Shown: positions 33,480-43,209, numbered from the stretch's first letter. The stretch: 64,000 nucleotides of DNA from Flavobacterium sp. KJJ (GCF_000708595.2 NZ_JARP01000001.1:806001-870000), one strand, 5' to 3'. Made by a program: numbers and translations. Notes: generated by a model not told the origin, from the sequence alone.

Positions 33480-33663
33480 TCTTTACTGATATTTATTTGG
33501 GAGATCAGGTCATAAAACTACTGAAAATATGTTTAGTTGTATGCGCTGAAATCTTTTTTTTCCTGCTATTTTTTTTATAAATAAGAGAAATGATTCAGAT
33601 AAGAAGAACTTGCAGATTTACTTTACAAAAAAAGAAAATAATAGTATTAAACACCTAAAAAAT

Positions 33664-33728
33664 AATCTCGCAAAGTCGTGAATAGGCAAAATTTATTTTT
33701 TGCGTACTGTTTCTTTGCGAGATTTTTA
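33664..33728. terminator. Palindromic terminator after the T9SS-sorted dehydrogenase
   Basis: AATCTCGCAAAG (33664-33675) pairs with CTTTGCGAGATT (33713-33724). It lies 12 bases beyond the stop codon of the minus-strand gene and belongs to the CGCAAAG family. Confidence 0.7.
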
Positions 33729-33735
33729 TAAAGTC

Positions 33736-36654
33736 TTATTGTTTGCTTATTGAGATCGCTTTGCTGGTTTCATTTGTTTTTACAAAATAGATTCCAGTTG
33801 GCTGTTCTGCAATCGAAATTATATTTCCAGAACCTTCTTTGATTTTGGTTCCCAAAGGAGAGAATAGGGTCCATTTCAGCTCTTTAGACAAATGAAATAT
33901 TCCAGTTGATGGATTTGGATAGATTCTAATTTTATTAGAGTCTTCAGTTGGAATTTCAACACCAAGATTACAGTCATGAACCATGTACATAACATCTTTG
34001 GTATTGCTTCCAGTTGCGTTTGTTACTGTGAGTGAAACTTCTTTATTTCCTTCTGTAGAAAAAATAACCGAATGCGGTCCAATTCCAGTTGCGGTTGCAG
34101 GCTGAGCGCCAGCGCCAAAATTCCAAGTATAACTATCTACGGTTCCTACTGAAACTGACGTGAAAACCACAGCACTATTAATACAGCCCATTTGTGGCGT
34201 AAACTCAAAATCGGCGATGGGAGCAGCGACACTACCAGTCAGTACAAATTCCATTTTATTGACGTTGATGTCATTTTCATCAAAATATAAAGTAATGACA
34301 TGCGCACCTTGAGTCAAAGCTATATTTGGAATGGCAAACGTTTGCCAAGCCTGAAAACCTCCAGTGTTCGGAATATTAACAACTCCAGTGCTATTAACGC
34401 CATCGACTTCAAGATGTAATTTTCGGTTTGCGTACGGAGATGCAATTCTTAAATTTATAGTATAAGTTCCAGCAGTATTTACTTTTGCTGTATATTTCAG
34501 CCATTCATCCTTCGCTACATATGAAATATTGAAACCGCCTTCATTGCAGGCTTCCGTTCCTACACCATCTCCCGCTCGATATGCAGTATCTCCTCCGCCA
34601 TTTTTATCTAAAAAAGCACTTGGTCCAACATCATAATTTTCGGCTTCAATAATTCCTGGAATTTGAGCAACTGTTCCTAGATAAGGCGCATTGGCTAGCG
34701 TCGTTGCTGTATAAAATGCAGTATAAGTAATCGTTCCAGTGGCTGGAGCTTTAAAAGTTTGATTTGCTGCTCCGCCTTGGCTCCAATGATCAAAATCGTA
34801 ACGAATATTGCTAACGTATTGTGGAGTAGGAGCGTTTAAAGTTTGTAAAGCAGCATTCGCCACAACTTGTTTTGTAGAAGGCGCAGTAACTGGTTTTTGA
34901 TTGAATTCTAAATTAAGTAGTGCCGGCGAAGAAGTAGCTGTAACATCAACTAAATTCGGTTTAATATCCACAAAAGAAGACGCAGTTAAACCGTTGCTGT
35001 CCGTTACTTTTACAGTAAAACGATACCATACATTTGGTGTCTTTTCACCTTGATTGGATGCTGTGAAGTCGCCAGATTTTACCCCTTGCGGACTTGCGCC
35101 AGGATGCGAGTGGCCAGCTCCTGGAACATCTTCATGAAATAAATCCATACTCCATGAAAAAGCACTTGCTGGCAAAGTCCCGTCTTCCGTATCTGTAGCT
35201 GTGGCTTCAAAATGAACTACATCATCGGCATTCCATTTTAAAGTTGGCAATGGTGAAATTAAAGTAACAGTTGGCGGATTTGTAAATGGCGTTACGGTAA
35301 GTGTTGCAGGATTACTGGTTACGTTTCCTGCGGTATTGGTAACAATTACTTTGTAAGCGCCTGCATTTGCATTTGTAACGTTTGGAATCGTGTAACTTGC
35401 ACCAGTCGCGCCGTTGATATTTATATTATTAAATTGCCATTGATATGTTAAACCAGTTCCGCTCGCCGAAACGGTAAAAGTTACTGGCGAAGTTGCCATT
35501 ACAGTTTGAGAAACCGGATGATTTACTATTGTTGGAGCTGCAGTTTCAATATAGTCTAATTTGATTAGAGAACCATTATTTCCGTAAGCACAATAATAGA
35601 TGTATCCATCATTTCCTAACATCATTCCAAGTGCGTATTGCTGTGGTGCTTCAAAAAATGTAGTCGAAACAGGATCAGCAATATTAGGATCAAAAGATCT
35701 TATTTGTGTTCTGACATAATCTTTAATGATGAATTGTCCCTGAAGATTAGGATAACGAGAAATAGGAGGATTATACAACACGCCATTCGTTAAAGCATTT
35801 CCGATACTGCCGGTCGCGTATGTAAATATGGGATTAGTAAATAAATTGGTTTCTGTTTGTTTTCCGTCGCCTCCTTGCGGATGCCCCCATGCATAATTAC
35901 GAATGGCTGGATTGCTGATTTCGTTTATTTCTTCCCAAGAAGTTCCAACATCCAAAACAAACAATTTATTGGCAGCAACATTTGGCACCAATCGCCACGG
36001 ATTTCTAAACCCGTAAACCCAGATGCTTTGTCTTTGTACCGAACCGCTTCCATAAAATGGATTTCCTGGAGCCGGCTGTCCGTCTTCTGTAAGTCGGAGA
36101 ATTTTTCCTTTATAGGTATCCAAATCCTGAGAATTGGTATTCAGCTGACTGTCTCCAACTGTAACGTAAAGAAATCCGTTAAAGAATTTTAAATCTCCTC
36201 CGTTATGAAAACCGCCTCCAATAGGTTCTAAAAGCAAAATCTCCTGTCTGCTAACCACTTGATTGGCAGTATTAATTTTGATTCTTTCAATTCGATGTCT
36301 GATTACAGTTCCGTCGTTAATCGAATAAAATACATAAATGTAGCCGTTAGTCGTGAAATCAGGGTGAAGTGTTAATCCGAGTAATCCTTGTTCATTATCT
36401 GTTACGGTTGTAACGGTAAAAACTGTAGAGACAACATTGTTTTGAAACACCTTTACTATTCCGCCTCTTTCTGCAATAAAAATTCGGCCATCATAAGATT
36501 GTTCTAAAGAAAGTCCTTCTTTAATGACGGCTGTCGGAGCAAGATTTTGTGTAATGTATTGAGAATAAGATTGTGATGCGATCATCAAAAGGATAGCATG
36601 CAGTAAAGTGAGTAATTGTCGCCTTGAAGACGTGAAAAGTAGGTTTTTTTTCAT
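33736..36654 (-). CDS. Secreted multidomain PQQ-type sugar dehydrogenase with CBM6, PKD and T9SS sorting domain
   Basis: 972 residues from the ATG at 36654, which gives a signal peptide ending SQSYSQ; a TTG 30 bases upstream is less likely. Order: a GSDH six-blade propeller (about 30-360; GLLGLTLHPDF, GGGFHNGGDLKF, WVYGFRNPWR and the NYAWGHPQGGDG loop), an Ig-like domain (about 375-455; YQWQFNN), a bridging domain (about 455-565), a family 6 carbohydrate-binding module (about 660-800; IEAENYD, NISYVAKDEWLKYT), a PKD domain (about 805-895) and a type IX secretion sorting domain (IRIYPNPSTG). It should oxidise a sugar at the cell surface. Whether PQQ is bound is inferred from the family. Confidence 0.88.
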   Translation of the reverse strand: MKKNLLFTSSRRQLLTLLHAILLMIASQSYSQYITQNLAPTAVIKEGLSLEQSYDGRIFIAERGGIVKVFQNNVVSTVFTVTTVTDNEQGLLGLTLHPDFTTNGYIYVFYSINDGTVIRHRIERIKINTANQVVSRQEILLLEPIGGGFHNGGDLKFFNGFLYVTVGDSQLNTNSQDLDTYKGKILRLTEDGQPAPGNPFYGSGSVQRQSIWVYGFRNPWRLVPNVAANKLFVLDVGTSWEEINEISNPAIRNYAWGHPQGGDGKQTETNLFTNPIFTYATGSIGNALTNGVLYNPPISRYPNLQGQFIIKDYVRTQIRSFDPNIADPVSTTFFEAPQQYALGMMLGNDGYIYYCAYGNNGSLIKLDYIETAAPTIVNHPVSQTVMATSPVTFTVSASGTGLTYQWQFNNININGATGASYTIPNVTNANAGAYKVIVTNTAGNVTSNPATLTVTPFTNPPTVTLISPLPTLKWNADDVVHFEATATDTEDGTLPASAFSWSMDLFHEDVPGAGHSHPGASPQGVKSGDFTASNQGEKTPNVWYRFTVKVTDSNGLTASSFVDIKPNLVDVTATSSPALLNLEFNQKPVTAPSTKQVVANAALQTLNAPTPQYVSNIRYDFDHWSQGGAANQTFKAPATGTITYTAFYTATTLANAPYLGTVAQIPGIIEAENYDVGPSAFLDKNGGGDTAYRAGDGVGTEACNEGGFNISYVAKDEWLKYTAKVNTAGTYTINLRIASPYANRKLHLEVDGVNSTGVVNIPNTGGFQAWQTFAIPNIALTQGAHVITLYFDENDINVNKMEFVLTGSVAAPIADFEFTPQMGCINSAVVFTSVSVGTVDSYTWNFGAGAQPATATGIGPHSVIFSTEGNKEVSLTVTNATGSNTKDVMYMVHDCNLGVEIPTEDSNKIRIYPNPSTGIFHLSKELKWTLFSPLGTKIKEGSGNIISIAEQPTGIYFVKTNETSKAISISKQ

Positions 36655-36892
36655 ATTATTCAGAATGATTAATAATTTGGGCAACCAAATTTAATCTTTT
36701 TCTTCCTAATTATTTAATTTCCAATGATTTCTTTTGAAGTTTGAGATGATTGCCACGAAGGCGCAAAGTCGCTAAGTTTTTATTATAGCCACAGATTAAA
36801 ATGATTTAGAAGATTAATAAAAAAATGTTTTAAATCTATAAAATCAGCGTGCGAAAATAACTTGCAGCTTTATTTAATACGATGTGTTTTTT

Positions 36893-37264
36893 TTACTTTC
36901 CTATAATTTCTTTTCTGTGTAAAGTTCCCCAATCTTTTAGCGCCATTATCACATCTTTTAAAGATTTGCTGTGTTCTGTTGAGGCGTATTCAACAGTTGG
37001 CGGGAAAGTATCGTAAACCGTTCTGGTAACCAGTTTGTTTATTTCTAGATCTTTAAGTTCTTTCGAAAGCATTTTATCTGTAATGCCATTTATATCTTTA
37101 GAAATTTCTTTAAATCGTTTTGGTCGATTTGATAAAGTGATCAATATGGGGATTTTCCATCTGCCGCTTAAAACCTCTAATGCATCTCTTACCGGAAGCA
37201 GTGAAGACAAGCATTCTTCTGGCTGACAGGCAATTTTCTCCGTTTTCTTACTTGCTATTTTCAT
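36893..37264 (-). CDS. HxlR-family regulator, probably electrophile/quinone responsive
   Basis: 123 residues from the ATG at 37264. A start at 37339 would run through the palindromic operator and is rejected. Winged-helix HxlR features: LEVLSGRWKIPILITL, RFKEISKDINGITDKMLSKE and VEYASTEHSKSL. Two Cys (C13 and C18, ACQPEECL) precede the winged helix, as in the YodB/CatR-type sensors that react with quinones or diamide. It is divergent from an azoreductase gene; a 36-bp palindrome lies between them and covers its own -7 box, so it probably represses itself and the azoreductase. Confidence 0.88.
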   Translation of the reverse strand: MKIASKKTEKIACQPEECLSSLLPVRDALEVLSGRWKIPILITLSNRPKRFKEISKDINGITDKMLSKELKDLEINKLVTRTVYDTFPPTVEYASTEHSKSLKDVIMALKDWGTLHRKEIIGK

Positions 37265-37276
37265 ATTTATACTATT

Positions 37277-37312
37277 ACTATCCTCAAAGATAGCGCTATC
37301 CTTGAGGATAGT
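37277..37312. promoter_or_regulatory. 36-bp palindromic operator between hxlR and azoreductase
   Basis: Half-site ACTATCCTCAAAGATAGC (37277-37294) is followed by its inverse with a single mismatch (37295-37312). The minus-strand TATCTTTG box (37285-37292), a match to TAnnTTTG, is inside it. Confidence 0.75.
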
Positions 37313-37338
37313 ACTATAAAAGAGATAGCAAATGTACA

Positions 37339-37346
37339 TAAGTTTG
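37339..37346 (+). promoter_or_regulatory. -7 promoter box of the azoreductase gene
   Basis: TAAGTTTG fits TAnnTTTG, 25 bases before the ATG at 37371. The palindrome lies just upstream, over the -33 region or close to it. Confidence 0.6.
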
Positions 37347-37370
37347 TATTATAAACAAAACAAGTATAAA

Positions 37371-37982
37371 ATGAGTAAAAAGATTCTGAATATAGTAACA
37401 AGCACCAAAGGAGATGCTTCATTTAGCAATAAATTATCTAATGCTATTCTACAAAAATTGGAAAGAACATACGGAGAAACTCAGGTTAAAACGCTTGACC
37501 TTTCGAAAGCGCCTTCGCCTTATTTAAGCGGATTGGATATTAGTGCTCTTTATACTCCGGCAGAACAGCGAAGCGACGCTCAAAACGAAACTTTAAAATA
37601 CTCAGATGAGGCTACAACAGATCTTATAGAAGCTGATATTGTTGTGATTGGTGTTCCTCTTTATAATTTTGGAATTCCAGCAGTATTAAAAGGCTGGATT
37701 GACCAGGTTGCAAGAGCTGGCAAAACGTTTAGTTATGATGAAAATGGACCGAAAGGATTATTGACAGATAAGAAAGTGATTTTATCTATTGCTTCCGGTG
37801 CCGTTTTTTCTGAGGGACCATACCAAAGCTATGATTTCTCTGAACCTTATCTGCGAACGGTTTTTGGATTTTTAGGAATTACAGATGTTACTGTTTTTCG
37901 TGTCGAAGGTTCTGCAATCCCACAATTAGCTGAGAATGCTTTGCCAAAAGCTTTAATAGCAGTTGAAGAGTTTGCTTTTTAA
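37371..37982 (+). CDS. azoR: FMN-dependent NADH-azoreductase
   Basis: 203 residues from the ATG at 37371. A start 39 bases upstream would include the promoter box, so it is rejected. Flavodoxin-like fold of the AzoR/AcpD family: ILNIVTSTKGDASFSNKLS, VIGVPLYNFGIPAVLKGWID (flavin-side loop), GKTFSYDENGPKGLL and IASGAVFSEGPYQSYDF. AzoR reduces quinones and azo compounds by two electrons, protecting against thiol-specific stress. Its pairing with a Cys-containing HxlR regulator supports the detoxification role. Ends in a terminator shared with the convergent thiolase. Confidence 0.93.
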   Translation: MSKKILNIVTSTKGDASFSNKLSNAILQKLERTYGETQVKTLDLSKAPSPYLSGLDISALYTPAEQRSDAQNETLKYSDEATTDLIEADIVVIGVPLYNFGIPAVLKGWIDQVARAGKTFSYDENGPKGLLTDKKVILSIASGAVFSEGPYQSYDFSEPYLRTVFGFLGITDVTVFRVEGSAIPQLAENALPKALIAVEEFAF

Positions 37983-38001
37983 TTGAGTCATATACAAATT
38001 T

Positions 38002-38051
38002 AAACGGTCATCAATGTCATTTTACTTTAACAGTGATGACCGTTTTATTTT
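38002..38051. terminator. Bidirectional terminator between azoreductase and thiolase
   Basis: AAACGGTCATCA pairs with TGATGACCGTTT, followed by TATTTTTAAT on the plus strand. Confidence 0.8.
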
Positions 38052-38067
38052 TAATATCAAATAATTA

Positions 38068-39348
38068 TTATTTCTCAATAATCATTGTAATTCCTTGTCC
38101 GCCGGCAGCGCAAATCGAAATAAATCCTCTTCCTGAACCTTTTTCGTTTAATAACTTAGCCATAACACCAATTATCCTGCCTCCAGTTGCAGCAAAAGGA
38201 TGCGCGGCTGCAAGACTGCTGCCTTTTACATTCAGTTTTTCTCTGTCAATTGCGCCGAGTGTTTTCTTTAAACCTAATTCGGCACTCAATTCGGGGCTTT
38301 CCCAGATTTTTAAGGTTGCCAAAACCTGAGCAGCAAAAGCTTCATGAATTTCATAAAAATCAAAATCCTGTAAAGTCAGTCCCGCTTTTTCGAGCATTCT
38401 GCTGGCAGCGAATAAAGGTGCTAGTAAAAGATTCTGCTGATTTTTGACATATTCAATCGCAGCAACTTCTGCAAAAGTAATGTAAGCTAGAATAGGCAGT
38501 CCGCGTTCTTTTGCCCATTCTTCACTGGCTAGAAGTATACACGATGCGCCGTCTGTAAGAGGTGTTGAGTTTCCAGCCGTTAATGTTCCGTTTGTTTTGT
38601 CAAATGCCGGATTTAATTTGGCTAACTTTTCGATTGAACTGTCTTTTCTCAGATTATTATCTTTGTCTAATCCGTTAAAAGGTGTGATCATATCATCAAA
38701 AAAACCTTCATCATAGGCTTTTGCCATATTCAAATGGCTTTTAAGTGCTAAATTGTCTTGGTCTTCTCTTGAAATCTTATAATATTTTGCAGTAATTTCA
38801 GTATGACCGCCCATTGAAAGTCCGGTTTGAGATTCTTCGTTTCTCGGAACCAAAGGCGTTAAATCTGCGGGACGAAGTTTTAAGAAAGTCTTGATTTTTT
38901 CTCCCAATGATTTTGCTTTTCGAGCATTCAGCAAAATTTTTCTCAATTTTTCGCTTACTGCAATCGGCATGTCACTAATAGAATCTACACCTCCTGCAAT
39001 TCCAGAATCAATTTGTCCTAAAGCAATTTTATTGGCGATATAAATGGCACTTTCTATTCCGGTATCGCACGCTTGTTGGAGATCGCAGGCTGGCGTTGCA
39101 GGATCGAGACTGGTTTTCATAACGCATTCTCTGATCAAATTACTGTCAGATGTATGCTTGATTACGGCACCACCAACAACTTCACCTAATAATTGACCTT
39201 TTAAATGGTATTTATCGATAAGTCCGTTTAAGGCGGCTGTCATCATTTCTTGATTTCCAACTTCTGCGTAAGCGGTATTGGCACGTGCAAACGGAATTCT
39301 ATTATAGCCAACAATGGCGACTTTTCTAATGGTATCGTTGTGATTCAT
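38068..39348 (-). CDS. Acetyl-CoA acyltransferase (thiolase, FadI-like)
   Basis: 426 residues, long for a thiolase and close to FadI. The nucleophilic Cys is in LQQACDTGIESA, the catalytic His in AAAHPFAATGGR and the second Cys in ICAAGGQGITM; EIHEAFAAQ is the fourth motif. The long helix-rich insert (EKLRKILLNARKAKSLGEK) is as in FadI. In most relatives I know a Gly precedes the His-Pro; here it is Ala. It should cleave 3-ketoacyl-CoA or condense acetyl-CoA. No other beta-oxidation gene lies next to it, so it is a solitary copy. Confidence 0.9.
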   Translation of the reverse strand: MNHNDTIRKVAIVGYNRIPFARANTAYAEVGNQEMMTAALNGLIDKYHLKGQLLGEVVGGAVIKHTSDSNLIRECVMKTSLDPATPACDLQQACDTGIESAIYIANKIALGQIDSGIAGGVDSISDMPIAVSEKLRKILLNARKAKSLGEKIKTFLKLRPADLTPLVPRNEESQTGLSMGGHTEITAKYYKISREDQDNLALKSHLNMAKAYDEGFFDDMITPFNGLDKDNNLRKDSSIEKLAKLNPAFDKTNGTLTAGNSTPLTDGASCILLASEEWAKERGLPILAYITFAEVAAIEYVKNQQNLLLAPLFAASRMLEKAGLTLQDFDFYEIHEAFAAQVLATLKIWESPELSAELGLKKTLGAIDREKLNVKGSSLAAAHPFAATGGRIIGVMAKLLNEKGSGRGFISICAAGGQGITMIIEK

Positions 39349-39567
39349 TTTTATGTTTTTAGGGAAGGACTAATTTTATTTTCTAAGAATAAAGATAGGA
39401 AGAGTTATTTGTAATATGATATTAAGTACTTAAGATAATTTTATCTACAGCATTTATAATAAAATTAAAGCTGTATTTTTTTATGTTTATTTAGAATGAA
39501 TAAATATAATTTGGAAAACCAGATATTAGGAGTTACTTTTGCCAACAAAATTTAACACCTTACTAAA

Positions 39568-42015
39568 ATGAATATAAATAGTATCAAAAAAATTTTCTTC
39601 TTAACAGTTCTTTTGGGTTCATTAAACATGATGAGTCAAGAGTTGGGAAAAGTGAGCGGAAAAGTTACTTTAAGTGGTAATGTTCCTGCAGAAAATGTTT
39701 CAGTTGCTCTTAAAGGAACAAGATATAGTGCAGTAACCAATTCTACCGGACAATACGAAATTAAAAATGTAAAACCAGCGTCTTATACCATTACGATCAG
39801 TTCTGTAGGAATTCATAGAATTGAAGATCAAATTGTAGTTACAGCAAAACAAACTACAAATAAAAACTTTTCACTTTCTGAAAGCCAAGAAGATCTTGAT
39901 GAAGTAATTATTACAAAAAATAAATACAAACAAGACAAACCTTCATTGTCACTGCGTCTTCAGACTCCGATACTTGAAATTCCGCAAAACATTCAAATTG
40001 TTAGTGCTCAGACTTTAAAAGACCAGCAAATTATCAGTATGAGTGATGGCGTTATCCGTAATGTGAGTGGAGCGGTGCGTTTAGAGCACTGGGGAGATAT
40101 GTACACAAATATCACGATGCGTGGATCTCAAATTCAAGCTTTCCGTAACGGATTTAATGTGGTTTCTTCTTTCTGGGGCCCCTTAACAGAAGATATGAGT
40201 TTTGTAGATCATATTGAATTTGTAAAAGGACCGGCAGGATTCATGCTTTCTAGCGGAGATCCAAGCGGACTTTATAATGTAGTTACTAAAAAACCAACCG
40301 GAATTACAAAAAATGAAGCGACTGTAATGGCAGGAAGTTATGATTTTTACAGAGCAAGTATAGATCTTGACGGTAAATTTGATGAAAAAGGTAAATTTTT
40401 ATACAGATTTAATGGTGCATTTCAGAAAAAAGGATCTCATCGTCCTTTTGAGCACAATGACCGTTATGTTATTGCTCCGGTTCTTTCTTATCAAATTGAT
40501 GATAAAACTAAAGTTACTTTAGAATACAATTATCAAATGGCCAATATGACAGAAGTAGGTTCGTACTATGTTTTTGGTGCTGATTCTGGAGGTTACGCAA
40601 CAATGCCTGTAGACTTTACTATGACACAGCCAGGTTTGCCGGATACAAAAATTAACGACCACAGCGGATACTTGGTTTTTGAACATAAATTTGATGACAA
40701 CTGGAAACTTACTGCTCAGACAACTTACTTTAAATATCTTCAAAAAGGATATAGCTCATGGCCAAGTGCTGTAGGTCCAGGTCCAGTAGATTCAAATTTT
40801 GACGGTATTCCAGAGGGAACTCTTGCCAACGGTGAAATTATTAGAAATGTTGGTATTTGGGATTCTGAAAGCAATATGTACCTAGGTCAAATATTTTTGA
40901 ACGGAAAATTCAACACAGGTTCAGTAAGCCATAAAATATTGGGTGGAATAGACTTAGGAAGCAAAGATTATATTGCAGATTGGGGTCAGTCGCATGATCT
41001 TGACACTGTTGATAATCCATTTAATGTAAATGCTCCAAATTATGGCCCGCCTTCAAACGGAATGCCGAATTTTGACAGAGAAACTTCTTTAAAAGACAGA
41101 GCTGTAGCTGCGGGTGGTATTATGAATTCAGAATATGCTGCTGGTTATGCTCAAGATGAATTGGGTTTCTTTGAAAATAAATTAAGATTGACTCTGGCTG
41201 CAAGATACACTTGGATCAGCCAAGCAAGCTGGGGCGGTGCGCCAATCTCAGATTCTCATATTACACCACGTGTAGGAGTAAGTTATTCTGTAACAGAAAG
41301 TCTTGCCGTTTACGGATTATATGATCAAGCTTTTACACCTCAATCAGGTATTATTAAAAGCGGTGATAAAGTAAAACCTCTTACGGGCAATAATATGGAA
41401 ATCGGTATCAAAAAAGACTGGTTTGACGGTTCATGGAGCACAACTTTAGCAGCTTACAGCATTTTAAAGAAAAACGAACTTACATCTGATCCTGCTAATA
41501 GTCCTGGAGAACAATATTCTGTTGTTTTGGGAGAAAAAAGAGCGCAGGGTATTGAGCTTGATTTGAGAGGAAAAATCTTTGATGGCCTTAATCTTATTGC
41601 AAACTACGCCTTTACAGAATCTATTGTAAATGAAGTTGACCCAGCGGTTTCTGCTGCAACTGGAATTAAAGTTGGCGACATTGTACCAGGATATTCTAAA
41701 CATGTTGCAAATGCATGGCTAAATTATACGGTTCAAAGCGGTAAAATCAAAGGATTTGGAGCTTCTATTGGAGGAACTTTCCTTGACGGACGCCAAACGG
41801 ATACTTGGAGTGTTGGACTTCAAAAACTGCCAAGTTATTTCAAGCTTGATGGAGGTTTGTCTTATGAGATTGGAAAAATTAAAGTTACAGCAAATGTTTT
41901 TAATATCTTGGATAAATACCTTTACAGCGGGTCTTACTATTCTTATCTTAATGCTTATTACTGGCAGACAGAACAGCCAAGAAACTTTAGAGTTGGTTTA
42001 ACTTATAAATTCTAA
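39568..42015 (+). CDS. TonB-dependent siderophore-type receptor
   Basis: 815 residues. Signal peptide ends NMMSQ. A CarboxypepD_reg-like domain (about 28-110; GKVTLSGNVPAENVSVALKG) precedes the plug (about 120-235; IPQNIQIVSAQTLKDQQI, NITMRGSQIQAFRNGF, VEFVKGPAGFMLSSGDPSG as in FhuE/FpvA-type receptors) and a barrel that ends RNFRVGLTYKF. The TonB box is not obvious. Ferric-siderophore uptake is inferred from the plug type. No regulator or esterase is next to it; it is a single-gene unit with its own terminator. Confidence 0.9.
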   Translation: MNINSIKKIFFLTVLLGSLNMMSQELGKVSGKVTLSGNVPAENVSVALKGTRYSAVTNSTGQYEIKNVKPASYTITISSVGIHRIEDQIVVTAKQTTNKNFSLSESQEDLDEVIITKNKYKQDKPSLSLRLQTPILEIPQNIQIVSAQTLKDQQIISMSDGVIRNVSGAVRLEHWGDMYTNITMRGSQIQAFRNGFNVVSSFWGPLTEDMSFVDHIEFVKGPAGFMLSSGDPSGLYNVVTKKPTGITKNEATVMAGSYDFYRASIDLDGKFDEKGKFLYRFNGAFQKKGSHRPFEHNDRYVIAPVLSYQIDDKTKVTLEYNYQMANMTEVGSYYVFGADSGGYATMPVDFTMTQPGLPDTKINDHSGYLVFEHKFDDNWKLTAQTTYFKYLQKGYSSWPSAVGPGPVDSNFDGIPEGTLANGEIIRNVGIWDSESNMYLGQIFLNGKFNTGSVSHKILGGIDLGSKDYIADWGQSHDLDTVDNPFNVNAPNYGPPSNGMPNFDRETSLKDRAVAAGGIMNSEYAAGYAQDELGFFENKLRLTLAARYTWISQASWGGAPISDSHITPRVGVSYSVTESLAVYGLYDQAFTPQSGIIKSGDKVKPLTGNNMEIGIKKDWFDGSWSTTLAAYSILKKNELTSDPANSPGEQYSVVLGEKRAQGIELDLRGKIFDGLNLIANYAFTESIVNEVDPAVSAATGIKVGDIVPGYSKHVANAWLNYTVQSGKIKGFGASIGGTFLDGRQTDTWSVGLQKLPSYFKLDGGLSYEIGKIKVTANVFNILDKYLYSGSYYSYLNAYYWQTEQPRNFRVGLTYKF

Positions 42016-42040
42016 GAATTTTTTATCTCGAATTTTTCAT

Positions 42041-42074
42041 AAAAAAAGCATCCGTAAAGGGATGCTTTTTTTTT
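42041..42074 (+). terminator. Terminator of the TonB receptor gene
   Basis: AAAAAAAGCATCC, a short loop and GGATGC followed by ten T. Confidence 0.9.
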
Positions 42075-42153
42075 TAAGTTACAAAGGTTCAGAGTTACAG
42101 AGGGTCAAAGGTTATAAAAATCCATTTAATCTGTGACATCTGTGGCCAAAAAA

Positions 42154-43176
42154 CTACCCTTTTTTTATCAAAGGAATTACTTTTGTTCCAATGAGTTCTA
42201 TCGCATTCATTAATTGGTTGTGAGTAAGCCCTGCATTATCCATTTGGAAAGTAAATCTTGAAATCCCGCCAAGTGATTCGCTGTGTTGCAAAATTTTCTC
42301 AGCAACACGCTCCGGACCACCTACTATCAAAACGCCTTCGTCATCAATAAGTCCATCGAATTTGGCTTTTGTTACTGGTGGCCAACCGCGCTCGAGTCCT
42401 AGTTTTGTCCAAAGTTCAGCGTAGCCCGGATAGTATTCTTCAATTGCTTTATCTGTTGTAGTTCCAACATAACCTGGCGAATGTATTCCTACTTTAAGTT
42501 CTTCTGGCTTATAACCTGCAGCTGCTCCAGCTTGACGGTACAAATCAATCAGTGGACGAAAACGGTGTGTCTGACCTCCAATTATGGCTACCATTAAAGG
42601 CAAACCAAGGCTTCCAGCTCTAATAAACGATTCTGGAGTTCCTCCAACGCCTAACCAAACGGGCAGTTTTTCCTGCAATGCCCTCGGATAAACCGGAAGA
42701 TTATTTATTGCTGGACGAAATTTTCCTGACCAAGTCACAAATTCATTGTCTCTAACTTGTAAAAAAAGTTCCAGTTTTTCTTTAAAAAGAGCATCATAAT
42801 CATTCAGATTAAATCCGAAAAGGGGATACGCTTCAATAGATGATCCTCGTCCTACAACAATTTCAGCTCTTCCTTTAGAAATTAAATCTAATGTGGCAAA
42901 ACTTTGATACACTCTCACAGGATCTGCAGCGCTTAAAACCGAAACAGCACTCGCTAATCTAATGTTTTTTGTCCTTGAAGCTGCGGCACTTAAAATTACA
43001 ACTGTAGCCGAATCTAAAAACTCTTTTTTATGATGCTCTCCAATTCCAAATACATCAAGACCAACTTGATCTGCCAGTTCAATTCTTTGAAGGAGCTGTT
43101 CCATAGCATCAACACTGCTTAAGCTGTTGTTGCTTCCGTACATTGCCGAAGCAAAACTATCTATTCCTATTTCCAT
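42154..43176 (-). CDS. Luciferase-like (LLM) flavin-dependent oxidoreductase
   Basis: 340 residues with the bacterial luciferase-like barrel: IGIDSFASAMYG start, GLDVFGIGEHHKKEFLDSA, LASAVSVLSAADPVRVYQSF, GRAEIVVGRGSSIEAYPLFG and LPVWLGVGGTPESFIRAG are all typical. It should use FMNH2 or F420-like flavin chemistry on an unknown substrate, perhaps as a monooxygenase. It ends just before a stretch with a single GCCGCAGATTT-type arm. The next gene upstream on the same strand (DUF1634) is 33 bases away, so the three may be one operon. Confidence 0.9.
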   Translation of the reverse strand: MEIGIDSFASAMYGSNNSLSSVDAMEQLLQRIELADQVGLDVFGIGEHHKKEFLDSATVVILSAAASRTKNIRLASAVSVLSAADPVRVYQSFATLDLISKGRAEIVVGRGSSIEAYPLFGFNLNDYDALFKEKLELFLQVRDNEFVTWSGKFRPAINNLPVYPRALQEKLPVWLGVGGTPESFIRAGSLGLPLMVAIIGGQTHRFRPLIDLYRQAGAAAGYKPEELKVGIHSPGYVGTTTDKAIEEYYPGYAELWTKLGLERGWPPVTKAKFDGLIDDEGVLIVGGPERVAEKILQHSESLGGISRFTFQMDNAGLTHNQLMNAIELIGTKVIPLIKKG

Positions 43177-43209
43177 TTTTTTAATTTTTTAGCTTTAGTC
43201 TTTAAGCAA

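Noticed and set aside
36893..37339. Longer start of the HxlR protein at 37339
   Set aside because: It would translate through the palindromic operator and its own promoter box; the ATG at 37264 gives the family length.
37332..37371. Upstream ATG of the azoreductase at 37332
   Set aside because: The TAAGTTTG promoter box lies at 37339, after that ATG, so it cannot be on the transcript.
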